Assembly: GCF_004917075.1 (NCBI RefSeq)
Contig: NZ_SSYB01000001.1
Location: 558,001-622,000 of the forward strand
Source of the DNA: Geomonas edaphica
Lineage (GTDB): Bacteria > Desulfobacterota > Desulfuromonadia > Geobacterales > Geobacteraceae
DNA: 64,000 nt
Direction: 5' to 3'
Of the stretch, positions 46,161 through 54,020 are shown piece by piece; the stretch's first letter is position 1, and each line of letters begins with the position of its first letter. The notes below the pieces were generated by a model. It searched no databases and was not told where the DNA came from. It saw only the letters and a program-made list of their open reading frames with translations. Made by a program: the position numbers and the translations under genes.

Positions 46161-46691
46161 TCAATCCTGGGAAACGTATATCAACTTCCTCGTATCAAAG
46201 CCTAATGCGGCAGCCTTCGCAACCAGACGTTCTTTTATAGCATTTTCTATCCGGGGCGTTCTGGAAAGAATCCATAGATACCCCCTGTCAGGACCGCAGA
46301 CGAGGGAATATTGGTAGTTGTCATGGTCCAGGTCGAATATGACATAGGAACCGTAAAACGGTCCGAAGAAGGAAACCTTCAGATAACCCTGGTCCTGCGC
46401 CTTAACAAAATAGGCCTTGCCTGTGGCTTCTTTCCAACGTTTTTCCTTCTCTGAATAGCCTCGATTGACGACCTTCAGACCGCCGTCCTCCCGAAGGCTG
46501 TAATCCGCGCTAACCCGGGTCAACCCTCTTTCAAAGGAGTGATCAAGCCGTGCTATTTCGTACCACCTGCCGAGGTAGTTCTGGACCTTGAAATCGTGAA
46601 CCGGTTCCACCCGATCCGGTATTCCAACACAGCCGGTAAACAGCAGTGTTAACAATAACGATATTTTCTTTATGTCTTGTGTGATTGGCAT
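46161..46691 (-). CDS. Bacterial lipocalin (Blc-like) outer-membrane lipoprotein
   Basis: 176 residues. The N-terminal hydrophobic stretch ends LLFTGCVG, a lipobox. The lipocalin GxW region is LGRWYEIARLDHSFERGL, followed by YSLREDGGLKVVNRGYS, GPFYGSYVIFDLDHDNYQYSLV and YLWILSRTP, all typical of Blc. These proteins bind lysophospholipids or fatty acids at the outer membrane. It is 10 bp after the antitoxin gene's stop region on the same strand, with no clear link to it. Confidence 0.92.
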   Translation of the reverse strand: MPITQDIKKISLLLTLLFTGCVGIPDRVEPVHDFKVQNYLGRWYEIARLDHSFERGLTRVSADYSLREDGGLKVVNRGYSEKEKRWKEATGKAYFVKAQDQGYLKVSFFGPFYGSYVIFDLDHDNYQYSLVCGPDRGYLWILSRTPRIENAIKERLVAKAAALGFDTRKLIYVSQD

Positions 46692-46701
46692 AAGTCCCTA
46701 C

Positions 46702-47022
46702 TCAGGCGGTGGTCACCGTTGTCACCACCCTGACGTGCAATGCCTTTTTCATAGTGGCGAAGATGGCGGAGAGATTTTCCATGGTGGGGTTACCGCTAAC
46801 CGAGAGCATACGATGCAGGCTCTTTGTCGGTTTTTGCACCTCACAGGCCAACTGCTCAAATCCAACTGTGGCATTGATCAGGTCACGGAGGATCAACTTC
46901 GCAGTGGCGGAGTCACCATCGAGCAACAAATCGATAGCCTCATGCAATAGCGCCTTGGCAAAATCAGGGTCCTCTTCGACCCTTTTCTTTACGGTTTCTT
47001 TGAAATCCCGAGTTAACGCCAT
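46702..47022 (-). CDS. HigA-like antitoxin (putative addiction module antidote)
   Basis: 106 residues from ATG 47022, with AGGAGG upstream. The central region (ATVGFEQLACEVQKPTKSLH, NPTMENLSAIFATMKKAL) matches the helix-turn-helix of Xre-type antidote proteins that pair with RelE/HigB-like toxins. It follows the toxin gene by 1 bp, the usual toxin-first order of HigBA. It neutralises the toxin and normally represses the operon. Here it appears intact while the toxin is not. Confidence 0.82.
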   Translation of the reverse strand: MALTRDFKETVKKRVEEDPDFAKALLHEAIDLLLDGDSATAKLILRDLINATVGFEQLACEVQKPTKSLHRMLSVSGNPTMENLSAIFATMKKALHVRVVTTVTTA

Positions 47023-47023
47023 A

Positions 47024-47355
47024 TTATTTCCTCCTATTACGCGCCAGATACTCTTTCCATAACAGAAGGCAACGCTCAATGTCCTTTTGTTGCCCTCTTT
47101 TGGTGCCGCCACCCAAGAGAATTATCAGCCTGTCGCCTTCGCGCCCGCAGTAAACGCGGTATCCAGGCCCCCAGTCAATGCGATACTCACCAATGCCTCG
47201 AAGCCACCTCACATTGGAGAGATTGCCTTGCTCCATTCTCAGTTTAGCGACAGAAAGCTTGGCCGCTGCCTCAGCGTATCCTGGCTCAGGAACCACTCCT
47301 CGTACGGGCTCGTTCCATCTTTGCGTAGATATTCTTCGACACGGAATCCACCCAT
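47024..47355 (-). pseudogene. RelE/ParE (HigB-like) toxin gene broken by a single-base frameshift
   Basis: From ATG 47353-47355 the frame encodes MGGFRVEEYLRKDGTSPYEEWFLSQ and then terminates early out of register. The family C-terminal half (AKLRMEQGNLSNVRWLRGIG, YRIDWGPGYRVYCG, LLGGGTKRGQQKDIERCLLLW) continues in the -1/+2 frame from about 47270. Adding one base near GAT-ACG joins them into a normal ~110-residue toxin. A GTG start at 47296 could yield a 90-residue fragment without the N-terminal helix. GTAAC/GTTAC and AGGATT/AATCCT dyads (near 47360-47399) precede it. A real loss, a programmed shift, or a sequencing error are all possible. Confidence 0.75.
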
Positions 47356-47424
47356 AAAGTAACCTATGTGTTACCGTCTTACAAGGATTTTAGAATCCTC
47401 AAGATGTTAACACTCAAGTGGATG

Positions 47425-47504
47425 GATCGCTGAAGATACAAAAAAAACGGCTTAGCCCTCAAGGGGCCAAGCCATGTCTTGTTTTGTGGTGCCGGAGGTC
47501 GGGG
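47425..47504 (-). repeat. Displaced copy of the tRNA-Leu 3' end plus its terminator
   Basis: 47487-47504 is identical over 18 bp to the CCA-containing 3' end of tRNA-Leu (50300-50317). Adjacent 47425-47486 resembles the tRNA's downstream terminator region 50237-50299. The stem GGCTTAGCCC/GGGCCAAGCC (47449-47473) with a run of As (Us on the minus strand) can still terminate the histidine kinase transcript. No complete tRNA is present here. Confidence 0.8.
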
Positions 47505-47545
47505 GCAAGTGCTCACCGTAAGCTTTTGACTTTTTTGCGTGACTG

Positions 47546-50017
47546 TCACGGCAACTCTCGCCCTTCAGTGTCCAAAGATGTCATTTTTTGCCTCAGGTTC
47601 TGGATCGTGTAAGGCTTGGCCACCGCGCCTCGGAACCCGTAGGCAAGATATTCTGCCATTATGGGGTCGTTGGAGTATCCGCTTGATACGATCAAGTTGG
47701 CGTCTGCATCCACGGCGAGAATCCTCTCCGCAGCCTCCTTCCCACCCATTCCCCCCGGTATGGTGAGGTCCATGATCACTGCCGCGAAAGGTGTACCCGC
47801 CCGGAAGGCGTCTTCGTACAATTGGACTGCCTCGGCGCCCCCGGCGCAGGTGGTTACCCGGTAGCCCAACTCCACCAGCATCAAGGCCGCCAAATCCCTG
47901 ATCATGGCCTCATCGTCCATCACGAGAACCACTCCTCCCCCATGCTGATAGCCAGCCGCTTGGGTGGCAGCCTCGGCTGCATGGGCCTGATACGTCTCCC
48001 CGATAGAAGGGAGGTGAATGGTGAAGGTGGTTCCCCTACCGAGAGCGGAGGCGACGCCGACATGTCCGCCATGCCTTGTTATTATTGAATGGACGGAAGC
48101 CAGCCCCAGTCCGTTTCCTCCCGCTTTGGTGGTGAAGTAAGGATCGAAAATCTTGGCCATCACCTCTTCGGTCATGCCGCACCCCTGGTCGGCCACCGTC
48201 AACCTGACGTAGCTTCCTGAAGCGAGGCCTAAATCGTTGTCACCGGCAAGGCTCTCGTTACGGGCGGTCACCGCCAGCGTACCGCCACCTGGCATGGCCT
48301 GCGAAGCGTTGATAACTATGTTATGCAGGACCTGGCACATCTGGCCCTCGTCGGCGTCGATCGCATGGATCAGCTCGGGGATATCGATCATCCCCTTCAC
48401 GTTGGACCCGCTCAAGCCGAGCTCCACCGATTCGTTGACGATGGTAGGCAGGGAAACCACCTTCCTTACCGGCTCCCCTCCACGGGCGAAAGTGAGCAAC
48501 TGGCGAGCGAGCTCAGTGGCCCGCACCGAGGCCTTTTCCGCCTCCTCCAGCGCCTTGGACGATTTATGGCCCGGATCCAGGAAAAGCTGCGCAATAGAGA
48601 CGTTACCCATGACGCCGGTCAGAATGTTGTTGAAGTCGTGTGCTATGCCGCCGGCAAGGAGGCCAAGCGATTCTAGTTTTTCTATCCGTAACCGTTCCAG
48701 TTGGTGCTTCTTGAGATCAGTCACATCCCGGTAGGACCAGAAGCGACCCACGATCTCGTCACCAATCTTCAAGGGCTGGGTGTAGCGGTCGAAATGGCGT
48801 CCATCGACGAGGGCCAGCTGGTCCTGGCCTGAAGCTTCCGGGCGGGCGTAGAGCCCATGCACTTTGGCCAGGAACTCGTCAGCCTTGAGTATCCGGGAGG
48901 CGATGAAGGGGTGAATGGGGTCACTCACGCCGGTGACCAGTAGTTCCTCCGGGACATCCCAGAGTTCGGCGAACTTCCGGTTCCAGCGCACGATCTCCAT
49001 GTTACGGTTGACGACCAGGATCCCATCGGGAGTGGATTCGAGGGCGGCGCTGGTCAGCGAGGTGGCATAGGAGAGGAGTTCCTCCGCCCGTTTTCTCTCG
49101 GTTATGTCCTGGGCGATGCCTGTGGTTCCTACCACCCTTTCCAGTTCGTCGAAGAGGGGGGTCTTGAAGGTGGAATGCCATCTGGCCCCAGCCGGGGTCA
49201 CAATTTGCTCCTCCACGTGCTTGGTCTTTCCAGATGCGCAGACTTCACGGTCATCCGCCACGTAATCGGCGGCCATATCCGCGGGGAAGAGGTCGAAGTC
49301 AGTTTTACCAAGGCACTCCTCCACCGTTCGACCGGCGGATCTCGCGTACTTTTCGTTGATCATCTCCAGCCTGCCATCGGTGTTCTTCAGCCAGGCCATC
49401 ATCGGCAGATTGTCCAAAATGGCCCGCTGGCGCAGCAATAGCCTCGCGTTGGCCAATTCGGCCGCCTTCTGTTTTTCGACCTCCCGTGCCAAATCATCGT
49501 TTACCCGCTTAAGCTTTTCATTCGCCTCCGAGAGTTGGCCGGTCCGTTCGGCAACCAGCGCCTCAAGTTGCCGGTTGCGATCTTGCAGATCCTTGAGCGG
49601 ATAGATCTCCCCCTCGTCGGCGATTCCGAATGAGATAGAGATGCTGCTATGGGAGATCTTCCAGCCGGGCTCCTCCTTTCGGAATATGAGCACGAGGCGG
49701 GCAATTTTATTCGACAGTATGTGCTCTTCGATGGGAAGATGAATGACGAAGGTGCTACTGGTCACCGCGATGGTTTCGGCCAGCAACTGGATCGAGAGAT
49801 CCTTCAGTTCGATGTGTATGGGGTCCTTGACCTGAGCGAAGTCCTGACGGGTGACCGCGACCCATGCCTCACGATCCTTCACGAGATAATCGCCGCTACC
49901 GGTTATGCCCGAGAAATCGTCACTGAACCAGGCCGTCAGCAGATCGTCGCGAGTCGAGTACATCCGAATGTAGTTATCGAACAGTTCCCGGATTTCCTGG
50001 TAGCTTGAGGCGTCCAT
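47546..50017 (-). CDS. Hybrid sensor histidine kinase/response regulator with N-terminal NTF2/SnoaL-like domain and two PAS domains
   Basis: 823 residues, no transmembrane helix. Residues 1-130 resemble a SnoaL/NTF2-like cone domain (YIRMYSTRDDLLTAWFSDDF, IARLVLIFRKEEPGWKISH), an unusual sensor input. A coiled coil (145-200) follows, then PAS domains at about 200-310 and 325-435. The HisKA phospho-acceptor is H460 (GGIAHDFNN). ATP-binding motifs are N570 region IVINASQAM, DQGCGMTEE, and GGNGLGLASV. A receiver domain ends the protein with phospho-acceptor D750 (VIMDLTIPGG) preceded by VMDDE. The gene lies alone between tRNA-Leu and the displaced tRNA fragment. Ligand and output are unknown. 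Confidence 0.9.
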   Translation of the reverse strand: MDASSYQEIRELFDNYIRMYSTRDDLLTAWFSDDFSGITGSGDYLVKDREAWVAVTRQDFAQVKDPIHIELKDLSIQLLAETIAVTSSTFVIHLPIEEHILSNKIARLVLIFRKEEPGWKISHSSISISFGIADEGEIYPLKDLQDRNRQLEALVAERTGQLSEANEKLKRVNDDLAREVEKQKAAELANARLLLRQRAILDNLPMMAWLKNTDGRLEMINEKYARSAGRTVEECLGKTDFDLFPADMAADYVADDREVCASGKTKHVEEQIVTPAGARWHSTFKTPLFDELERVVGTTGIAQDITERKRAEELLSYATSLTSAALESTPDGILVVNRNMEIVRWNRKFAELWDVPEELLVTGVSDPIHPFIASRILKADEFLAKVHGLYARPEASGQDQLALVDGRHFDRYTQPLKIGDEIVGRFWSYRDVTDLKKHQLERLRIEKLESLGLLAGGIAHDFNNILTGVMGNVSIAQLFLDPGHKSSKALEEAEKASVRATELARQLLTFARGGEPVRKVVSLPTIVNESVELGLSGSNVKGMIDIPELIHAIDADEGQMCQVLHNIVINASQAMPGGGTLAVTARNESLAGDNDLGLASGSYVRLTVADQGCGMTEEVMAKIFDPYFTTKAGGNGLGLASVHSIITRHGGHVGVASALGRGTTFTIHLPSIGETYQAHAAEAATQAAGYQHGGGVVLVMDDEAMIRDLAALMLVELGYRVTTCAGGAEAVQLYEDAFRAGTPFAAVIMDLTIPGGMGGKEAAERILAVDADANLIVSSGYSNDPIMAEYLAYGFRGAVAKPYTIQNLRQKMTSLDTEGRELP

Positions 50018-50251
50018 GAAAGTGATCCCTTCCCATTATTAAAACGTTGACGGTTGGAATAGCCGGGGTGCAGAAACACAGTGGAGGTTTGCCATACTAA
50101 TTGTCTGAGACACTATACCAGTAACTAAATGGATTTCATGTCAGAATAAGGAAAGTCTGAGGGGACGCGTCTAAGGGTATGGTTGGCTTTCACTCTCTCA
50201 GTGATAGCTGAAGTGATTGTAGCTAAAGGTCAGGATGATCGACTGAAACAC

Positions 50252-50287
50252 AAAAAAAACGGCTTAGCCCTCAATGGGCCAAGCCGT
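50252..50287 (-). terminator. Terminator of tRNA-Leu
   Basis: ACGGCTTAGCCC (50259-50270) pairs with GGGCCAAGCCGT (50276-50287) around a 5-nt loop, one G-U pair, followed on the minus strand by TTTTTTTT. Duplicated at 47440-47473. Confidence 0.9.
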
Positions 50288-50299
50288 CGTCTTTTTGTA

Positions 50300-50386
50300 T
50301 GGTGCCGGAGGTCGGGGTCGAACCGACACGGGGTTGCCCCCGCTGGATTTTGAGTCCAGTGCGTCTACCAATTTCACCACTCCGGC
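50300..50386 (-). tRNA. tRNA-Leu(CAA)
   Basis: The 87-nt minus-strand sequence begins GCCGGAGTGGTGAAATTGG and ends GACCTCCGGCACCA with an encoded CCA. The acceptor stem GCCGGAG/CTCCGGC is perfect, the T-arm has GTTCGAC, and the long variable arm is present as expected for a class II tRNA. The anticodon loop CTCAAAA gives CAA, decoding UUG. Confidence 0.97.
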
Positions 50387-50430
50387 ATTTATGAAGCGGT
50401 TTCTAATATCTCTTGCGAAAAGAGACCAAC

Positions 50431-50459
50431 CTTATATCAGTAAAAAGAAGACTGGTCAA
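50431..50459 (-). promoter_or_regulatory. Promoter of tRNA-Leu
   Basis: TTGACC (50454-50459, minus strand), 17-bp spacer, TATAAG (50431-50436), 45 bp before the tRNA 5' end. Confidence 0.7.
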
Positions 50460-50503
50460 GTCACTTTGCCAGCAATACCAACTTCTTTTGCTTTCCCTAT
50501 CCC

Positions 50504-53425
50504 TCAAAGGGTGTTGAGATACTCAACGGCATCGTCTGCTGAGAGAGGCTTGCTGAAAAGATATCCCTGTATGATGTCGCAGCCGTGTTTCACCAGGAAC
50601 TCCAGTTGTGCCGCGGTTTCCACCCCTTCCGCGACCACTTTTTTACCCAGAGAATGCGACATGGCGATGGTCGCCGACGCAATCGCCGCATCATCCGGGT
50701 CTATCTCGATATCCTTCACGAAGGAACGATCTATCTTCAGCTTGTCGACCGGGAAGAGTTTCAAATAGCTCAGCGATGAATACCCGGTGCCAAAATCATC
50801 GATGGCTAGGTCTATCCCCATGCTCTTCAGGACGCCGAGGATCCTGATACTTTCCACCGGACGCTCCATAGTCATACTCTCGGTCACTTCCAGTTCGATC
50901 ATGCCCGGCTCGACCTCGTACCGCGCCATGATGGTGGCAAGCATCTCGGGAAGGTCCGGCTGCTGCAGTTGCCGCGCAGAAAGGTTGACGCTGATCTTCT
51001 CGAACGGCACACCGGCTTTCTTCCATTTCGCAGCCTGCTCGCATGCCATCTCGAAGACATGCCGGCCGATCTCGAGGATGAGGCCGGTTTCCTCGGCGAT
51101 GGAGATGAAGCGCTCGGGGGAAACAAGTCCCGCCTCCGGGCTCAGCCAGCGCACGAGCGCCTCGAAGCCGACGACCTTACCGGTGGCCGCCTCCACCTGC
51201 GGCTGGTAATGCAGCACGAACTCGTCATTGGTGATGGCACTGCGCAGGTTGTTCTCCATGGCAAGTCTCTGCCGCGCGGCGGTGTGCATCTCACGGGTAA
51301 ACATCTGGTAGGTGTTCCTGCCGGCCGCCTTGGCATGGTACATGGCGATGTCGGCGTTCTTGAAAAGCTCGGAGACCGAGGTGCCGTCGTGCGGGAAGAC
51401 GCTGATGCCGATGCTTGGGCTCGTGTACACCGTGTTGTTGTCCAGGAAGTAAGGCGCGGAGACCGTCTGCAGGATCTTCTCGGCGAGATGCGCAGGCTCG
51501 ATCTGGGACCGTATCTGCGGCTGCACCACGACGAACTCGTCGCCGCCGAAACGGGCAACGATGTCTTCCGCGCGCAAGGAGCTCTTGAGCCTTGCGGCCA
51601 CCTCCTTGAGCAACAGGTCGCCTACATGGTGGCCCAGCGTATCGTTGATGGTCTTAAAGCGGTCCAGGTCTACGAAGAAGACGGCCAGTTGGTGCGTGCC
51701 GCGCTTCGCCTGTTCGAGGGCCTGTGAGAGCCTCTCCACCAGGGTGTGCCGGTTCGGAAGCGAGGTGAGCGTATCGGTGTGGGCAAGCTGCTCGATGCGC
51801 CGCTCCGCCTCTTTGCGCTGCGTTATGTCGGAGAAGGATGCGAAGTAGTTGGTGATCAGGTTGCCCCGCCCGCGGATCGCTGTGATGGTGAGCCATTTGT
51901 GATAAAGGGTGCCGTCCTTGCGCTTGTCCCAGATCTCTCCCTGCCAGTAGTTGGTCTCCAGGATGGAACGCCACATGGTGTCATAGAAGGTCTTGTCCTC
52001 CACCCCGGATTTCAGGATCCTCGGGTTCTTGCCGAGAGCCTCATCCCGTACATATCCCGTGAACTGCTCAAACGCCCTGTTGGTCTCGATGATGCGGTTC
52101 TCGCTGTCGGTTATAACGATCGCCTCACCGCTTTCATTGAAAATCTTCGCCAGCAGCTTTATCCGTCTCTGCGCCTTCATCTGGTCAGAGGTGTCGCGGA
52201 TGCACTCGATGGCGCCAATGACCTCGCCCTTACTGTCGCGCAGCACGCAGGCGGAGGAGGTGAGGTAGGCGGCATCGTTACCACGCCCGAGAGCGAAGCA
52301 CTCGCCGTGTACTATGTCGCCGTTACGGGCGAACCCTTCGTAGTTCTGTTCCTCCACCTCGACGTTGGGGTTAAGAACGAGGTCGACCAGCATCGGCCGC
52401 CGCTGACCATAGAAAGGAAGAGCATACTCGAAGTCGCCCTTACCCATCATGGTCTCGGACGGAACGCCGGTGAGTCTCGCGAGTTCCCGGCTCCAGACCA
52501 GCACGCGCCCTTCCCTGTCGATGATGAGGGTCGCGTCGGGCATGAAGTCGATGATGTTCAGCAGGTACCGGTGGGAGTTACGCAGTTCGCTCTCGAGGTT
52601 CTTTCGCTCGGTTACCTCGGTCTCGAGCTGCAGGTTCTTCTCGCGCACCTGGGCCTCGCGGTCGCAGCGCTCGACTTCGAGAACCATGGTGCGCCGGGTG
52701 ATGAACCCGATGGCGGTAATCCCCAGAAACCAGAGAGCCGCGTAACTCACCAGGACCCCTTGCGTCTGCGCCCGCGCCGCCGCATAGAACGGCTCAAGCG
52801 GAATGGAGACGTCTGTCCCCCCGCGAAGCTCTCCCACCTTGATGCCGGTCCAGGCGTGGCATTTAAGGCATGATTGCTCCATGATCATGGGCTGCATCAT
52901 GCGCAGGTGCGGCTTCCCATCGATGGCGACGAGACCGTGGTAATCCTCACGAGTCCCCTCAACGATGAACAAGGCGGTCTGCTCCCAGGCGTCCGGGGCG
53001 TCCACCGGGTTCAGGTACAGCCGCGAGGTGATCCTGGTCCGCACACCGTAGAGTTGCGGTGCCTCCCCGGTTATCTCGTTCATGATCATGGCGGGATTTT
53101 TCAGGGTCAGCCCGTGCCCTTCCGTGCTCTTTATGTCGCGGTCGGGGACGTGGTTTAAAAAGGGGCTGGGGGTGACGAGCGGCCCTTGCAGCAGGTACAT
53201 GTTGCCGCGCTTGGAGGCCCACTTCCTGAATGCCAGGTCTTTCGCGAGGGAAATCTTGGCCTCGGTCTCCGCGAGCTGGAGCGCCTGCCGACGCGCCTGA
53301 TGCGCCGTCCAGGTCGCCGCACTCGCTATGAGGATGGTCCATACAACGGCGGTAACCATCCCCCTGATTTTGATGACGTTGGCGTTGCTGGTTCTGAAGA
53401 AGAGTATTTGTTGCAGTTGGTTCAC
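50504..53425 (-). CDS. c-type-heme (DUF3365) PAS-PAS-GGDEF-EAL sensor, cyclic-di-GMP enzyme
   Basis: 973 residues. A membrane helix (about 22-40) leads to a periplasmic DUF3365-like domain that carries CLKCH (C186, C189, H190), a covalent heme c site. A second helix (about 225-245) precedes two PAS domains (about 285-410 and 425-535). The GGDEF motif at 627-631 (RFGGDEF) is intact, as is the EAL motif near residue 755 (GFEALVRW) with DDFGTGYSSLSYL downstream. Both cyclase and phosphodiesterase activities are therefore possible. Covalent heme suggests sensing of redox state, oxygen or NO in the periplasm. It is transcribed alone; its start region adjoins a 430-bp gap. Confidence 0.92.
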   Translation of the reverse strand: MNQLQQILFFRTSNANVIKIRGMVTAVVWTILIASAATWTAHQARRQALQLAETEAKISLAKDLAFRKWASKRGNMYLLQGPLVTPSPFLNHVPDRDIKSTEGHGLTLKNPAMIMNEITGEAPQLYGVRTRITSRLYLNPVDAPDAWEQTALFIVEGTREDYHGLVAIDGKPHLRMMQPMIMEQSCLKCHAWTGIKVGELRGGTDVSIPLEPFYAAARAQTQGVLVSYAALWFLGITAIGFITRRTMVLEVERCDREAQVREKNLQLETEVTERKNLESELRNSHRYLLNIIDFMPDATLIIDREGRVLVWSRELARLTGVPSETMMGKGDFEYALPFYGQRRPMLVDLVLNPNVEVEEQNYEGFARNGDIVHGECFALGRGNDAAYLTSSACVLRDSKGEVIGAIECIRDTSDQMKAQRRIKLLAKIFNESGEAIVITDSENRIIETNRAFEQFTGYVRDEALGKNPRILKSGVEDKTFYDTMWRSILETNYWQGEIWDKRKDGTLYHKWLTITAIRGRGNLITNYFASFSDITQRKEAERRIEQLAHTDTLTSLPNRHTLVERLSQALEQAKRGTHQLAVFFVDLDRFKTINDTLGHHVGDLLLKEVAARLKSSLRAEDIVARFGGDEFVVVQPQIRSQIEPAHLAEKILQTVSAPYFLDNNTVYTSPSIGISVFPHDGTSVSELFKNADIAMYHAKAAGRNTYQMFTREMHTAARQRLAMENNLRSAITNDEFVLHYQPQVEAATGKVVGFEALVRWLSPEAGLVSPERFISIAEETGLILEIGRHVFEMACEQAAKWKKAGVPFEKISVNLSARQLQQPDLPEMLATIMARYEVEPGMIELEVTESMTMERPVESIRILGVLKSMGIDLAIDDFGTGYSSLSYLKLFPVDKLKIDRSFVKDIEIDPDDAAIASATIAMSHSLGKKVVAEGVETAAQLEFLVKHGCDIIQGYLFSKPLSADDAVEYLNTL

Positions 53426-53814
53426 CTCAGCCTGTCTCCCGGGTGTTAAGAGTGTTCGGCCGGCAACATGAGAAAGGGTCTGTGGACGACTACTGTTTCA
53501 CATGGTGGGAATTTGTAGGACCGATGCTAAGCTTGCCAGTCAAAACTATCGCACTACCACGACGCATGCAACCGGCACGTTACCTACTCTTATCGGCAAC
53601 TCTGGCTGTAACTGTATAGGGAGAATCGAAGCAGCTGGTTCGGAACCCCGCAAAAGCATGTTTGGAGGGGCGGTATTCTTATATAACTTCGAAAAATAGG
53701 ACGTTGCGTGCATGCCACAACATACAGGGTTCCTAACGAGGAGTTCCAGCGTGAAGCCGCCACCAGAGCGGCTGAACAAGTAATTCTTTTTTGCAACCAG
53801 TGGAAAATTATCTA
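53426..53814. other. Intergenic region without a recognised gene
   Basis: About 390 bp between the GGDEF-EAL gene and the tRNA-Ala promoter. Frames up to 91 codons are open on the minus strand (53546-53821) but have no ribosome-binding site or family resemblance. I see no clear regulatory structure. Confidence 0.4.
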
Positions 53815-53843
53815 TTGACACCCCATGCGCCGTTTGCTATAAA
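53815..53843 (+). promoter_or_regulatory. Promoter of tRNA-Ala
   Basis: Consensus TTGACA (53815-53820), 17-bp spacer and TATAAA (53838-53843), 15 bp before the tRNA: a near-perfect sigma-70 promoter. Confidence 0.9.
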
Positions 53844-53858
53844 CATGGCTCCTTAGAT

Positions 53859-53934
<76 letters not shown>

Positions 53935-53942
53935 TCATTTAC

Positions 53943-53976
53943 AAAGGACCTAGGACTCTCCTAGGTCCTTTTTTCG
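53943..53976 (+). terminator. Terminator of tRNA-Ala
   Basis: AAAGGACCTAGGA (53943-53955), loop CTC, TCCTAGGTCCTTT (53959-53971), then TTTC. A 13-bp perfect stem with U-tract. Confidence 0.93.
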
Positions 53977-54020
53977 TTTCAGGACCGTTCGGTCAACACC
54001 TCCCATCCCACAAGCTGCAA

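Noticed and set aside
45785-46240. 151-codon plus-strand frame opposite the small zinc-ribbon gene
   Set aside because: Low-complexity Ser/Pro/Arg content, no ribosome-binding site, and the minus strand carries the Cys-patterned protein.
53546-53821. 91-codon minus-strand frame before tRNA-Ala
   Set aside because: No ribosome-binding site, it overlaps the tRNA promoter -35 box, and the residues show no family resemblance.
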